From the NCBI GenBank assembly GCA_048058975.1, contig JBLLNP010000007.1, positions 1 through 64,000 of the forward strand: a DNA stretch of 64,000 bases. Reading direction: 5' to 3'. How positions within the stretch are numbered: position 1 is the stretch's first letter; each line of letters starts with the position of its first letter. Under the pieces are notes generated by a model that was not told where the DNA came from, searched no databases, and worked only from the letters and a program-made list of their open reading frames with translations. The DNA comes from RHLJ01 sp048058975. Its GTDB lineage: Bacteria; Bacteroidota; Rhodothermia; Balneolales; Balneolaceae. Positions 26,822 to 34,149 of the stretch are shown piece by piece. The position numbers were made by a program, and so were the translations under genes.

Positions 26822-26867
26822 AAAGTTCAAAGTACCTGTTTGAACTTTCATCTCCCCTTGAGGGGAG
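26822..26867. repeat. Two-hairpin palindromic repeat, reverse copy of 6442-6487
   Basis: AAAGTTCAAA (26822-26831) pairs with TTTGAACTTT (26839-26848), followed by CTCCCC-TTGA-GGGGAG (26852-26867). Read on the minus strand it matches 6442-6487 closely, including the loop AGGTACT. A C-G pair in one copy is T-A in the other. Confidence 0.8.
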
Positions 26868-26888
26868 ACTTAGTTTACCTTAAACAAC

Positions 26889-27704
26889 TCAATCCCCGCT
26901 GACCAATACGATATTCTCAGCAACCAGGCCTTTATCGTTTTGCACGATATCAAACTCGAAGATTAAATCACGGCTGGGTATGTGGTTGGAATCGAGGTTG
27001 TCTTCGAACTGAGAGATATGAGCGAATACGGTTTTATATGGAGAGTCGCAATCCCGCGAATCGGTTACCCACAAATTATCACTGAATTTAGACTGGAAGC
27101 GCATAAAACCGTATCCATCCTGATGGGAAAAATCGTAACAAACGCCGCGAACACGGGAACCGGGATCGCCCCAGGCATACGGCGATTCCACCGGAAGCAT
27201 TTTGGGAATCAGATATCCCGATACGTAAGAATCCACAGACTTTTTGAGTACGGAAGAGACATTATCAAAGCCAATCAGCTCCACTTTACAGCCTTTGTTT
27301 TGAATAGCATTTACGGCACTACAATAACTTCCATTGCTGCTTAGCAAAACAATCTTATCCAGATATTCGGCCTGAACCAGCATGTCCACCGCCATATCCA
27401 TATCGATGGTAGATTTAGAAACCTTTTCTCCGGTATCGTTATTCGTATAAATCTGGATGGGCTTCTCTATCACTTTGTATTCAAAGTCGCGGAGCATATC
27501 ACAAAAGCGTTTATTGCGATCTTTGTATTCGGGATCTGTTTTCAGGCGCTCTTCATCATAACACAAATATACATTCAGGCGGGAAGGAAGGCCACCATCC
27601 CGGCAGGAAAATTTTCTGAGGGTGTCGTACCTCAATCCATATCCACCATTCATGGTCACATTTACGGCATCTACATAAATCCCGACTTTATATTGGCTAC
27701 TCAT
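26889..27704 (-). CDS. NYN (PIN-like) domain protein with C-terminal cold-shock-like domain
   Basis: 271 residues. The N-terminal NYN/LabA-like domain has the first acidic motif GIYVDAVNV (Asp12) and the second, STIDMDMAVDML (Asp101, 103, 107). The third motif, normally SGDSDF, reads LLSSNGSYCSAV (122-129) and has lost its acidic residues. Residues of about 180-268 resemble a cold-shock/OB RNA-binding domain (HQDGYGFMRF, VFAHISQF, RDLIFEFDIV, GLVAENIVLV). Intact NYN proteins are metal-dependent RNases. This one may bind RNA with weak or no cleavage activity. It is the last gene of the HIT-aroQ-flippase-NYN run. Confidence 0.78.
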   Translation of the reverse strand: MSSQYKVGIYVDAVNVTMNGGYGLRYDTLRKFSCRDGGLPSRLNVYLCYDEERLKTDPEYKDRNKRFCDMLRDFEYKVIEKPIQIYTNNDTGEKVSKSTIDMDMAVDMLVQAEYLDKIVLLSSNGSYCSAVNAIQNKGCKVELIGFDNVSSVLKKSVDSYVSGYLIPKMLPVESPYAWGDPGSRVRGVCYDFSHQDGYGFMRFQSKFSDNLWVTDSRDCDSPYKTVFAHISQFEDNLDSNHIPSRDLIFEFDIVQNDKGLVAENIVLVSGD

Positions 27705-27743
27705 TTTGTAATCCCTTATTAAACCGACTTTTAACTATCCCGG

Positions 27744-29219
27744 TCAGCGGTCCTTTAGTGCTGATAATCTGTCTCCAAAACTCACTATACTGATCAAAAA
27801 CAAAGCACTAATAAATAATACTATTGAAGCGGTAATGTCCGAAAAAAATCGCTCAGATAAAAAGGGCTTTCCAAAAACGGCAAGCGCTGTAACTCCAACT
27901 ACTGCAAATCCTTGCCATAGTTTATAAGGTACATTGAAAGAGGAAACTGAGTAACGGTAAATCAACATCGCCATAACCAAATAACTTAGTAATGTAGCTA
28001 TGGCTGAACCCATCATGCCATAGATTGGGATAAGAACCAGATTTACTGCAATAGTAACCACTGCGCCGGTTAAGGTAATTTGTGCCAGGCGTTTGGTCTT
28101 TTCGGCAATAAAAATTCCGGCCGAGAAATTCACATACCAACCCTGAAACCAGTATGCTATCAAAAGAAAAGGCACGATCGAAAGTCCCATCCAATATTCT
28201 TTGCCAATCAGATATGCATCCAAAAACGGGATTTTAATGGAAACAATCTGCTCCAGAAATAAGGAAACCATCAGAAAGACAACTGCTGCAGCTACGTTGA
28301 AAAAGGTGAAGGCTTGGGAAAATAGAGCCGGGGCGTCTTCTCCATCACTTTGGCGCATAAAAAATGGTTGCCAGGCCATTCGAAACATCTGCACCAACAA
28401 TAGCATAAATACCGCGAGTTTGTAGCAGGCATTATACACTCCAACAATATGCTCCGGGGAGTAGTCCTGACCATAGATACTCAGGATTGACTCTTCTGAC
28501 ATCCCTTGTAAGAAAAATCGGTCCAGCATCTCGTTAATTACATGCCCGATTCCTGCCGGTATAAAGGGTAATCCGAAAGAAAGACATTTCTGAAGAAATT
28601 CCCTTTTCCACTGACCTGACATCATTGAGAGAGTAAGTATCCAGATCACCAGTGCCGTTATTCCCGATGCTGCAAGATTGCTAATGAATACCGCTTCGAT
28701 TCCATAATTAAGTCCGATAATCAGATAGAAATTGAGTCCAAGATTGATGATTACATTGATCGTTTTAAGTGTTGCAAAAAGCCATGCTTTCTGTACCAAC
28801 CTCAGTTCTGCGAATGGAACAATAGAAAGAGTATCAAAGAATAAAATCCCTAACATCATCAGGAATATACCTTCTGCTGCATCTTCAAGTCCAAGTAATG
28901 GTGAAAGAACGGGCTGCATCAACCAAAGAAGGAGAAGGAGTACCCCTGAAGATCCTAGCAAAAACAGTTGAAGCGTTTTGAAATAGCTACCAGCATATTC
29001 ACGATCTTTGCCATACCTGATATAAGACGATTCCATCCCCATCGTAAAAAGTACATTCAGAAAACCGATTGCTGCATATACCAAACCGACAATTCCGTAC
29101 TTTTCGGGCTCGAAAATTCCGGTATAAAGCGGGACGAGTAAGTAATTTATAAAGCGGGCAAAGACACTGCTGATGCCGTAAATAAGTGTATCAGAAAAGA
29201 GTTCTTTGAGTTTTTTCAC
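27744..29219 (-). CDS. Polysaccharide flippase (Wzx/MATE-like, oligosaccharide export)
   Basis: 491 residues with about 14 membrane segments. It begins with the typical ELFSDTLIYGISSVFARFINYLLVPLYT, then YGIVGLVYAAIGFLNVLFTMGM and paired C-terminal helices. The family (MOP superfamily) moves lipid-linked saccharides across the inner membrane. No glycosyltransferases are adjacent, so the substrate is unknown. It overlaps aroQ by four bases, so it is part of that operon although unrelated in function. Confidence 0.88.
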   Translation of the reverse strand: MKKLKELFSDTLIYGISSVFARFINYLLVPLYTGIFEPEKYGIVGLVYAAIGFLNVLFTMGMESSYIRYGKDREYAGSYFKTLQLFLLGSSGVLLLLLWLMQPVLSPLLGLEDAAEGIFLMMLGILFFDTLSIVPFAELRLVQKAWLFATLKTINVIINLGLNFYLIIGLNYGIEAVFISNLAASGITALVIWILTLSMMSGQWKREFLQKCLSFGLPFIPAGIGHVINEMLDRFFLQGMSEESILSIYGQDYSPEHIVGVYNACYKLAVFMLLLVQMFRMAWQPFFMRQSDGEDAPALFSQAFTFFNVAAAVVFLMVSLFLEQIVSIKIPFLDAYLIGKEYWMGLSIVPFLLIAYWFQGWYVNFSAGIFIAEKTKRLAQITLTGAVVTIAVNLVLIPIYGMMGSAIATLLSYLVMAMLIYRYSVSSFNVPYKLWQGFAVVGVTALAVFGKPFLSERFFSDITASIVLFISALFLISIVSFGDRLSALKDR

Positions 29220-29650
29220 CCGTTAGAGGATAGATGTTCTACTGCCTGGATTCCAAGCATATAACTGTGTTTTCCAAAGCCGGTTATGATACCGTTCATC
29301 ACTTCTCCGGTCAGCGATTTCTCCCGGAATTCCTCGCGTGCATGAATATTGGAAATATGAACTTCTACTTTTGGAAAGGTAATTGGTTCCAGCGCATCCC
29401 GAAGTGCTACTGAAGTATGGGTGTACGCCCCAAGATTTGTGACCAGCGCTTCTGTGCCATCTTTCATGGCTTCCTGAAGTTTATTGATGATTTCTCCTTC
29501 CACATTGCTTTGGAAAAATTCAAATTTGTGATCAGGAAACTGTTCTTCCAAAAAAGCATTTAGTTCATCCAGTGTACCGGTTCCATATACATTAGTATCA
29601 CGAGTGCCAAGCAAATTCAGGTTTGGGCCGTTTATGATTAAGATTTTCAT
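29216..29650 (-). CDS. aroQ: 3-dehydroquinate dehydratase, type II
   Basis: Third step of the shikimate pathway. 144 residues with the type II signatures IINGPNLNLLGTRDTNVYG (catalytic Tyr and Arg region), TNLGAYTHTSVALRDAL, and VEVHISNIHAREEFR with the catalytic His. Cytosolic dodecamer in known cases. It overlaps both the flippase and the HIT gene by four bases. A second shikimate gene, aroC, lies at 45194. Confidence 0.95.
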   Translation of the reverse strand: MKILIINGPNLNLLGTRDTNVYGTGTLDELNAFLEEQFPDHKFEFFQSNVEGEIINKLQEAMKDGTEALVTNLGAYTHTSVALRDALEPITFPKVEVHISNIHAREEFREKSLTGEVMNGIITGFGKHSYMLGIQAVEHLSSNG

Positions 29651-30045
29651 TCCTTCACCGCCTTACTAATAAGTTGCGCCAATTCTTGCATGCGCTCTTT
29701 GCTTACTTCAGTTTTTCGTCCAAGGCTTACTGGTTGACCTTCATAATAAATTGGAACCAAATGTATATGAGCATGAGGAACTTCCATTCCTTCTACAATT
29801 ACTCCTGTGCGAATAGTACCCAGTGCTTCGTCGATCGCTAGTGCTACTTTTTTCGAAAAACTTATCAGCCCTGAAAGAACTTCGTCTTCCAAGTCAAACA
29901 CGTAGTCCACTTCTTTTTTTGGAACCACCAACGTATGCCCTTCTGCAATCGGGTTAATATCCAGAAAAGCGAAATACTGTTCGTCTTCTGCGATCTTGTA
30001 ACAAGGAATTTCTCCATGTATGATTTTGGTAAAAATACTGGCCAT
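29647..30045 (-). CDS. HIT-family nucleotide hydrolase/transferase
   Basis: 132 residues with the histidine triad HAHIHLVP near residue 95 and the N-terminal IFTKIIHGEIPCYKIAEDE typical of the HinT/FHIT group. Such proteins cleave nucleoside phosphoramidates or adenylated compounds. First gene of the minus-strand run that continues with aroQ, the flippase and the NYN protein. Confidence 0.92.
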   Translation of the reverse strand: MASIFTKIIHGEIPCYKIAEDEQYFAFLDINPIAEGHTLVVPKKEVDYVFDLEDEVLSGLISFSKKVALAIDEALGTIRTGVIVEGMEVPHAHIHLVPIYYEGQPVSLGRKTEVSKERMQELAQLISKAVKE

Positions 30046-30104
30046 CTTATTTATTTGGTAAACACTATATTTCGGAAGATACTACCTGCAACACAGAATT
30101 GCTT

Positions 30105-30611
30105 ATGCTCAAATTAAAGAAGTCTGCTCTTGTTTTTTCTCTCTTTTGGATGATGCTCCTTATAAACGCAACTATCTCTGCACAATCAACCGATATTATA
30201 GGGCCAACCACAGCCGAACAGGTTCGCGCAGAGCACAGCGTTTTTGATATATATATGAAACGTTACACCCCGGACACTGCAGCAGTGAAATATTTAAGTG
30301 AAATTCAGGATTCGGTTACTATTTATGTACTTTTTGGAACCTGGTGCCACGACAGTAAGAAGCAAATTCCTGCTTTTATGAAAACACTTGAGGAAGCTAA
30401 CAATCCAAAAATCAATGTTGAATACATCGCAGTGAGTCGAAAAAAAGCAGAACCTAAAGAATTAGTAGAACGCTGGGACTTGAAGCTTACTCCAACTTTT
30501 ATTATCGTCAGGCGAAACAAAGAATACGGAAGGATTATCGAAGAACCGGTTACAAGCTTAGAAGGTGATTTGGTTAGTATTTTAAAATCCGAACCAGTTT
30601 CAGAAGAATAA
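30105..30611 (+). CDS. Exported thioredoxin-like protein with a CxxS site
   Basis: About 168 residues from the ATG at 30105; an in-frame TTG precedes it. The signal peptide runs to about residue 26 (FSLFWMMLLINATISAQ). The thioredoxin fold shows VTIYVLFGTWCHDSKKQIPAF and a cis-Pro loop LKLTPTFIIV. The active site is CHDS rather than CxxC, so it is monothiol and cannot form the usual intramolecular disulfide; it may act as a reductase or binder through mixed disulfides. Divergent from the HIT gene. Confidence 0.78.
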   Translation: MLKLKKSALVFSLFWMMLLINATISAQSTDIIGPTTAEQVRAEHSVFDIYMKRYTPDTAAVKYLSEIQDSVTIYVLFGTWCHDSKKQIPAFMKTLEEANNPKINVEYIAVSRKKAEPKELVERWDLKLTPTFIIVRRNKEYGRIIEEPVTSLEGDLVSILKSEPVSEE

Positions 30612-30667
30612 GTAACTTTTAATAAGGTTTTCTCAATTTTTGATTGATAAAATAAAACTAAAAGCCT

Positions 30668-30675
30668 TATCTTTG
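30668..30675 (+). promoter_or_regulatory. -7 element of the tRNA-Lys promoter
   Basis: TATCTTTG matches the Bacteroidota consensus TAnnTTTG. A TTG at 30644-30646 lies 21 bases upstream, in the place of the -33 element. The start of transcription would be near 30682, six bases before the mature tRNA end. Confidence 0.55.
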
Positions 30676-30687
30676 GGGTCTGTGACT

Positions 30688-30760
30688 GATTCGGTAGCTC
30701 AGTTGGTAGAGCAACTGCCTTTTAAGCCGTGGGTCGTGGGTTCGAGTCCCACCCGAATCA
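30688..30760 (+). tRNA. tRNA-Lys (anticodon TTT)
   Basis: 73 bases folding as a cloverleaf. The acceptor GATTCGG pairs with CCGAATC, the D stem is GCTC/GAGC, the anticodon loop is CTTTTAA, the T arm is GTGGG-TTCGAGT-CCCAC, and the discriminator is A. CCA is not encoded. The anticodon stem ACTGC/GCCGT has a T-C mismatch at its centre (pair 29-41), where the related sequence would have GCAGT. Confidence 0.93.
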
Positions 30761-30808
30761 CAACAAATTATATCCCCTAAAAGAGTTCATATTGACTCTC
30801 TCTTGACC

Positions 30809-30845
30809 AACCCCGTTCGATTGACCTCGGACGGGGTTTTTTATT
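30809..30845. terminator. Bidirectional terminator between tRNA-Lys and the PLD gene
   Basis: AACCCCGT (30809-30816) pairs with ACGGGGTT (30831-30838), followed by tttttattttc on the plus strand. It serves the tRNA and possibly the convergent phospholipase-D-family gene ending at 30847. Confidence 0.75.
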
Positions 30846-30846
30846 T

Positions 30847-32763
30847 TCAAATAGTTATAATGGGACGGAGTCGCTGAAGCCTTTTTTCACCTATCCCACG
30901 AACTTGCATAAGCTCTTCGACAGATTTGAACCCCCCGTTTTGCTCACGGTACTCAATGATCCGTTTTGCATAGGCTTCTCCAATTCCCGGGAGAAGCTGA
31001 AGAGTAGCTTGATCTGCGGTATTTATGTTGATTGGATATACAACTTCAGCGGCATCGCCTTTACCGGCTTCTTTGGTTCTTGAAACAATAGTACCCCTTA
31101 ACCAAGGATTTCTCCAGAAGCCCTCTTGCGCCTCCATCGCTTCAATTTTATAAATTCTAAATACACGCAATGAATCAGGATTTTGAATGAAATTTGGAGT
31201 AGGATCACCATATCCTTTCTTTATCATAGTTTGATTCAATGCTAAAGATCTGCCGTCATAATCCACTTCTACATACGCTCGAAAAGCTCCGTATCTGGCT
31301 TGAGGTTTATCTCCATTAGGGCCTTTTATTCTCACTTTTCGACCTTCGATTAAATTTCTGAGATAGTCTGCTGCCACCCCAGAGAAATATTCAGAAGAGT
31401 CTTCTCCGGCATAAAGCGAAGGTACATCTACACCAAGTAAACGAACCGGATATCCAAAGCCTGGTAGTACTTCAATTTCAAAGTATCCACCGTCTCTGAT
31501 TGAATACACATCGTACCAGACTTCCGGATCAACCGGAGGAGCCGGCGCTTCCATTTCACCCTTTGCTCTTAGAAATGCCCCGGAAAAATCTGCTGCATAC
31601 TGAGCAGCAATTTCATCTGAATAAATGATCAGAATATTTTCATCGTTATTGAATTCTGCGTTATTCGAAAAGTTGTATGATCCTGTAACAACTACTGCCA
31701 CGTCGTTTGAATCAGGGTTCTCAGCATCCAAAACCATCACTTTGTGATGTAATTTGCGAGTTTCTTTAGCAGGCAAAATCATCCTGCTTCCAGTCCGGGC
31801 CTCATCCAAACCCCATATATCACCTGCATTCCTGTACCGGCTATAAAAACCGGGATCAATTATTCCTTCAAGTTTGATATCTCCCGAGGATGAAACCTCC
31901 CACATTGCCTGGCTAAGCGGGATATTTGGAGTAATCGAGAATGCCTGAAATTTAATGTCTGTCTGTGCTTCTTCTTTGATAAGCCTTACAAGTCTTTCAC
32001 TAATACTTGGTTTACTACCATCACGATTAATAGGAGCGAAGTAAATCTCAACTTTAGTTCCGTTTACATCAAAAATATGCTGGCTCACATCCCGCTTATC
32101 TTTGTGAAACAGAGCACTTGAAGGGTCTGGTTCGCTATCTTCACTTCCCCACATTTGATTGAATTCCTCCTGATATACCTGTGCCACTTCTGCATCTTTT
32201 AATACAACTACATTGTTGGTATTAAAAGCTCCGGTATAAGTCAGGTTTGTTGAACCGGTCCAGACAATGTCATCTTCTTTTGAGGGTGACAGATAATCGA
32301 TTACCGCGAACTTGTGGTGCATGTCGGCCCCTGCATTTACAAGGTTATTATCCTCAATATTTCCAAACTCTCTATATACATCTCCATCATCATCAATGGA
32401 AATTATCCCAGCCTCTCCAAGAATCTTCCACATTTCGGCATCCACTTCTCTGCTGTCGTCTCGGTTGTGGTTATCTGTAACAATCCGAATCTGGACTCCA
32501 CGATCTTTCGCACGAACCAGTGCATACGCAATTCTGGGGTGCTCAAGATCATAAATATTAAGATCTACACTTGAACTTGCAGAATCGATGAGAGCCTCCA
32601 GTGTTCCTAGCAAATCCCATTCATGATTTCCCTGGTTATACTCACTTCCTGGCGGCATATTAAAATACACGTTAATCCACTCATTCTGAGCATATTGCGC
32701 TTTCGTTTCACTAACAAAGAACACACCGATCAAGTAAGAAAAGAGTGTAAATTTACGAAGCAT
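30847..32763 (-). CDS. Exported PLD-PLD-SNase-like-HhH fusion protein
   Basis: 638 residues with a signal peptide (LFSYLIGVFFVSETKAQ). Two phospholipase-D/nuclease domains carry HKD motifs: His149-x-Lys151...Asp156 (HHKFAVID) with GSTNLT, and His339-x-Lys341...Asp346 (HHKVMVLD) with GSYNFSNN. Residues of about 415-550 resemble a staphylococcal-nuclease fold (VRLLGVDVP, IEGRKVRIKG, LALNQTMIKKGYG), but the places of the catalytic Glu and second Arg (FSGVAA, RYGAFRAYV) look substituted. Residues of about 577-638 are a ComEA-like double helix-hairpin-helix (ININTADQATLQLLPGIGEAYAKRI, VRGIGEKRLQRL). The parts suggest a secreted or periplasmic DNA-binding nuclease, perhaps for DNA uptake or scavenging. 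Confidence 0.85.
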   Translation of the reverse strand: MLRKFTLFSYLIGVFFVSETKAQYAQNEWINVYFNMPPGSEYNQGNHEWDLLGTLEALIDSASSSVDLNIYDLEHPRIAYALVRAKDRGVQIRIVTDNHNRDDSREVDAEMWKILGEAGIISIDDDGDVYREFGNIEDNNLVNAGADMHHKFAVIDYLSPSKEDDIVWTGSTNLTYTGAFNTNNVVVLKDAEVAQVYQEEFNQMWGSEDSEPDPSSALFHKDKRDVSQHIFDVNGTKVEIYFAPINRDGSKPSISERLVRLIKEEAQTDIKFQAFSITPNIPLSQAMWEVSSSGDIKLEGIIDPGFYSRYRNAGDIWGLDEARTGSRMILPAKETRKLHHKVMVLDAENPDSNDVAVVVTGSYNFSNNAEFNNDENILIIYSDEIAAQYAADFSGAFLRAKGEMEAPAPPVDPEVWYDVYSIRDGGYFEIEVLPGFGYPVRLLGVDVPSLYAGEDSSEYFSGVAADYLRNLIEGRKVRIKGPNGDKPQARYGAFRAYVEVDYDGRSLALNQTMIKKGYGDPTPNFIQNPDSLRVFRIYKIEAMEAQEGFWRNPWLRGTIVSRTKEAGKGDAAEVVYPININTADQATLQLLPGIGEAYAKRIIEYREQNGGFKSVEELMQVRGIGEKRLQRLRPIITI

Positions 32764-32846
32764 GGATTTGTACGCATTGAATTATTATTAAATATCAAAT
32801 TAATGTATTTTTCTGTACCCTCAAGTTAATTCTACATAAATCATCT

Positions 32847-33152
32847 ATGAATTCGGACTTGTTCAATCCTCTTCGTTGGAATAAATCTTTTCTGGCCCTG
32901 CTTTTGGGGGCGTTTATTTTAGTATGGTTTTCATTTATCGACGTCTATAGCCTTAAAACCCGCTGGGAGCTAAACGAACGAAAAAAAGAGTTGGCATCTC
33001 GTACTGAAGAGTTATCGGAAAAATCCGAACTTCTTAAAGAGAAGATGACTTTATTGGAAAGTGATCCTGCTTTGCTGGAGAAAATAGCCCGGGAAGAATA
33101 TGGTATGCGAAAACCTGGGGAAACAGTCTATAAAATTAAGCCGGAAAATTAA
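32847..33152 (+). CDS. FtsB/DivIC-like septum formation initiator
   Basis: 101 residues: one membrane segment (FLALLLGAFILVWFSFIDVY), then a coiled coil (about 42-75, heptads of Glu/Lys/Leu) and the family's C-terminal LEKIAREEYGMRKPGETVYKI. The protein would span the inner membrane once and join FtsL/FtsQ-type partners at the division septum. It is followed 40 bases later by a ROK kinase gene. Confidence 0.85.
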   Translation: MNSDLFNPLRWNKSFLALLLGAFILVWFSFIDVYSLKTRWELNERKKELASRTEELSEKSELLKEKMTLLESDPALLEKIAREEYGMRKPGETVYKIKPEN

Positions 33153-33192
33153 CCTGGTTATCGGGTTTACCCGATTGAATAATTATTTTTGA

Positions 33193-34137
33193 ATGAAAGC
33201 AATTGCAATTGATCTGGGCGGTACAAACATAAAAACCGCCGTTGTTGATAAAAAACTTGGTATAATCGAACAGAATTCTACTCCCACACATGCCGACCTC
33301 GGGAAGGATCATCTTTTGGATCGCATTTCCGGAACTATTCTGGAGCTTTCGAAAAAAGATGGAGTTGTTGGTATAGGAATGGGCTTGCCGGGATTAATAA
33401 ATCTGGATCAAACTACGGTTACTCACGCCCCCAATCTTGCCGGTTGGGAAAATATAAATGCTGCTGACGAAATTACCGCCCGCACAGGCTTTCCCTGCCG
33501 AATCGAAAATGATGCCAATGTAGCTGCGCTAGGCTCTCTTCACTTTGGGGTCGGGCAAAAATTCGAGAGTTTTATTATGATAACTCTGGGTACCGGAGTT
33601 GGAGGTGGGATAATCTTCAATAAAAAACTATTCCGGGGCACACAGGGCATGGCCGGTGAATTAGGTCATGTAATTATTGATTATCATGGGCCGCTTTCCA
33701 ATAGTGTGACGCGCGGAACCATAGAGGCATATGTAGGTCAGCGATTTATGAGCCGTTTCGCCTCAGATATGATCAGCCAACATCCTGAAAACGACCTCTA
33801 TAAAAAATTCAGCAGAGACTTTGACAAACTTGAACCAGTTGACTTAACCCAGGAAGCAAATTTAGGTAACGAGCTTGCTATTGAAATTCTGGAGAAAACC
33901 GGGCAGCGTCTCGGGTACGCCATCATTAATTATACGCACATGATGGATATCCGAAAATATGTGCTTAGCGGAGGCGTTTCTAAAGCCGGGAAATGGTTGT
34001 TTGATCCTGCCAGAGAAATTGTAGCCAAACATATGATGGCTCCTTTTCAGGATGGTTTTGAACTGGTTTATGAGGATCTTGGAAACGACAGTTCATTACT
34101 CGGAGCTGCAGGTTTAGCTTTCGACTCTTTTTCTTAA
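33193..34137 (+). CDS. ROK-family sugar kinase (glucokinase-like), without the Zn motif
   Basis: 314 residues. The ATP-binding DLGGTNIKTAVVD, IENDANVAALG with the catalytic Asp, TLGTGVGGGIIFN, and GELGHVIIDYHG are all present. The CxCGxxGC zinc motif that normally follows GELGH is replaced by GPLSNSVTRGTIEAYVG, with no cysteines. Such Zn-less ROK kinases exist. The substrate, glucose or N-acetyl sugar, is not decided by sequence. It is flanked by cell-division and outer-membrane assembly genes. Confidence 0.85.
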   Translation: MKAIAIDLGGTNIKTAVVDKKLGIIEQNSTPTHADLGKDHLLDRISGTILELSKKDGVVGIGMGLPGLINLDQTTVTHAPNLAGWENINAADEITARTGFPCRIENDANVAALGSLHFGVGQKFESFIMITLGTGVGGGIIFNKKLFRGTQGMAGELGHVIIDYHGPLSNSVTRGTIEAYVGQRFMSRFASDMISQHPENDLYKKFSRDFDKLEPVDLTQEANLGNELAIEILEKTGQRLGYAIINYTHMMDIRKYVLSGGVSKAGKWLFDPAREIVAKHMMAPFQDGFELVYEDLGNDSSLLGAAGLAFDSFS

Positions 34138-34149
34138 CTAATTATTCAC

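Larger units (their letters stand above)
26573..26888. other. Gene-free stretch between the antitoxin and the NYN gene
   Basis: Holds the second direct-repeat copy (26642-26730) and a two-hairpin palindromic repeat (26822-26867). Between them, 26731-26821 shows no gene or motif I can support. The toxin-antitoxin promoter should lie close to 26573-26640, but no clear element is visible. Confidence 0.6.

Noticed and set aside
30099..30104. TTG start two codons before the thioredoxin-like ATG
   Set aside because: The ATG at 30105 gives a normal signal peptide; nothing supports the TTG.
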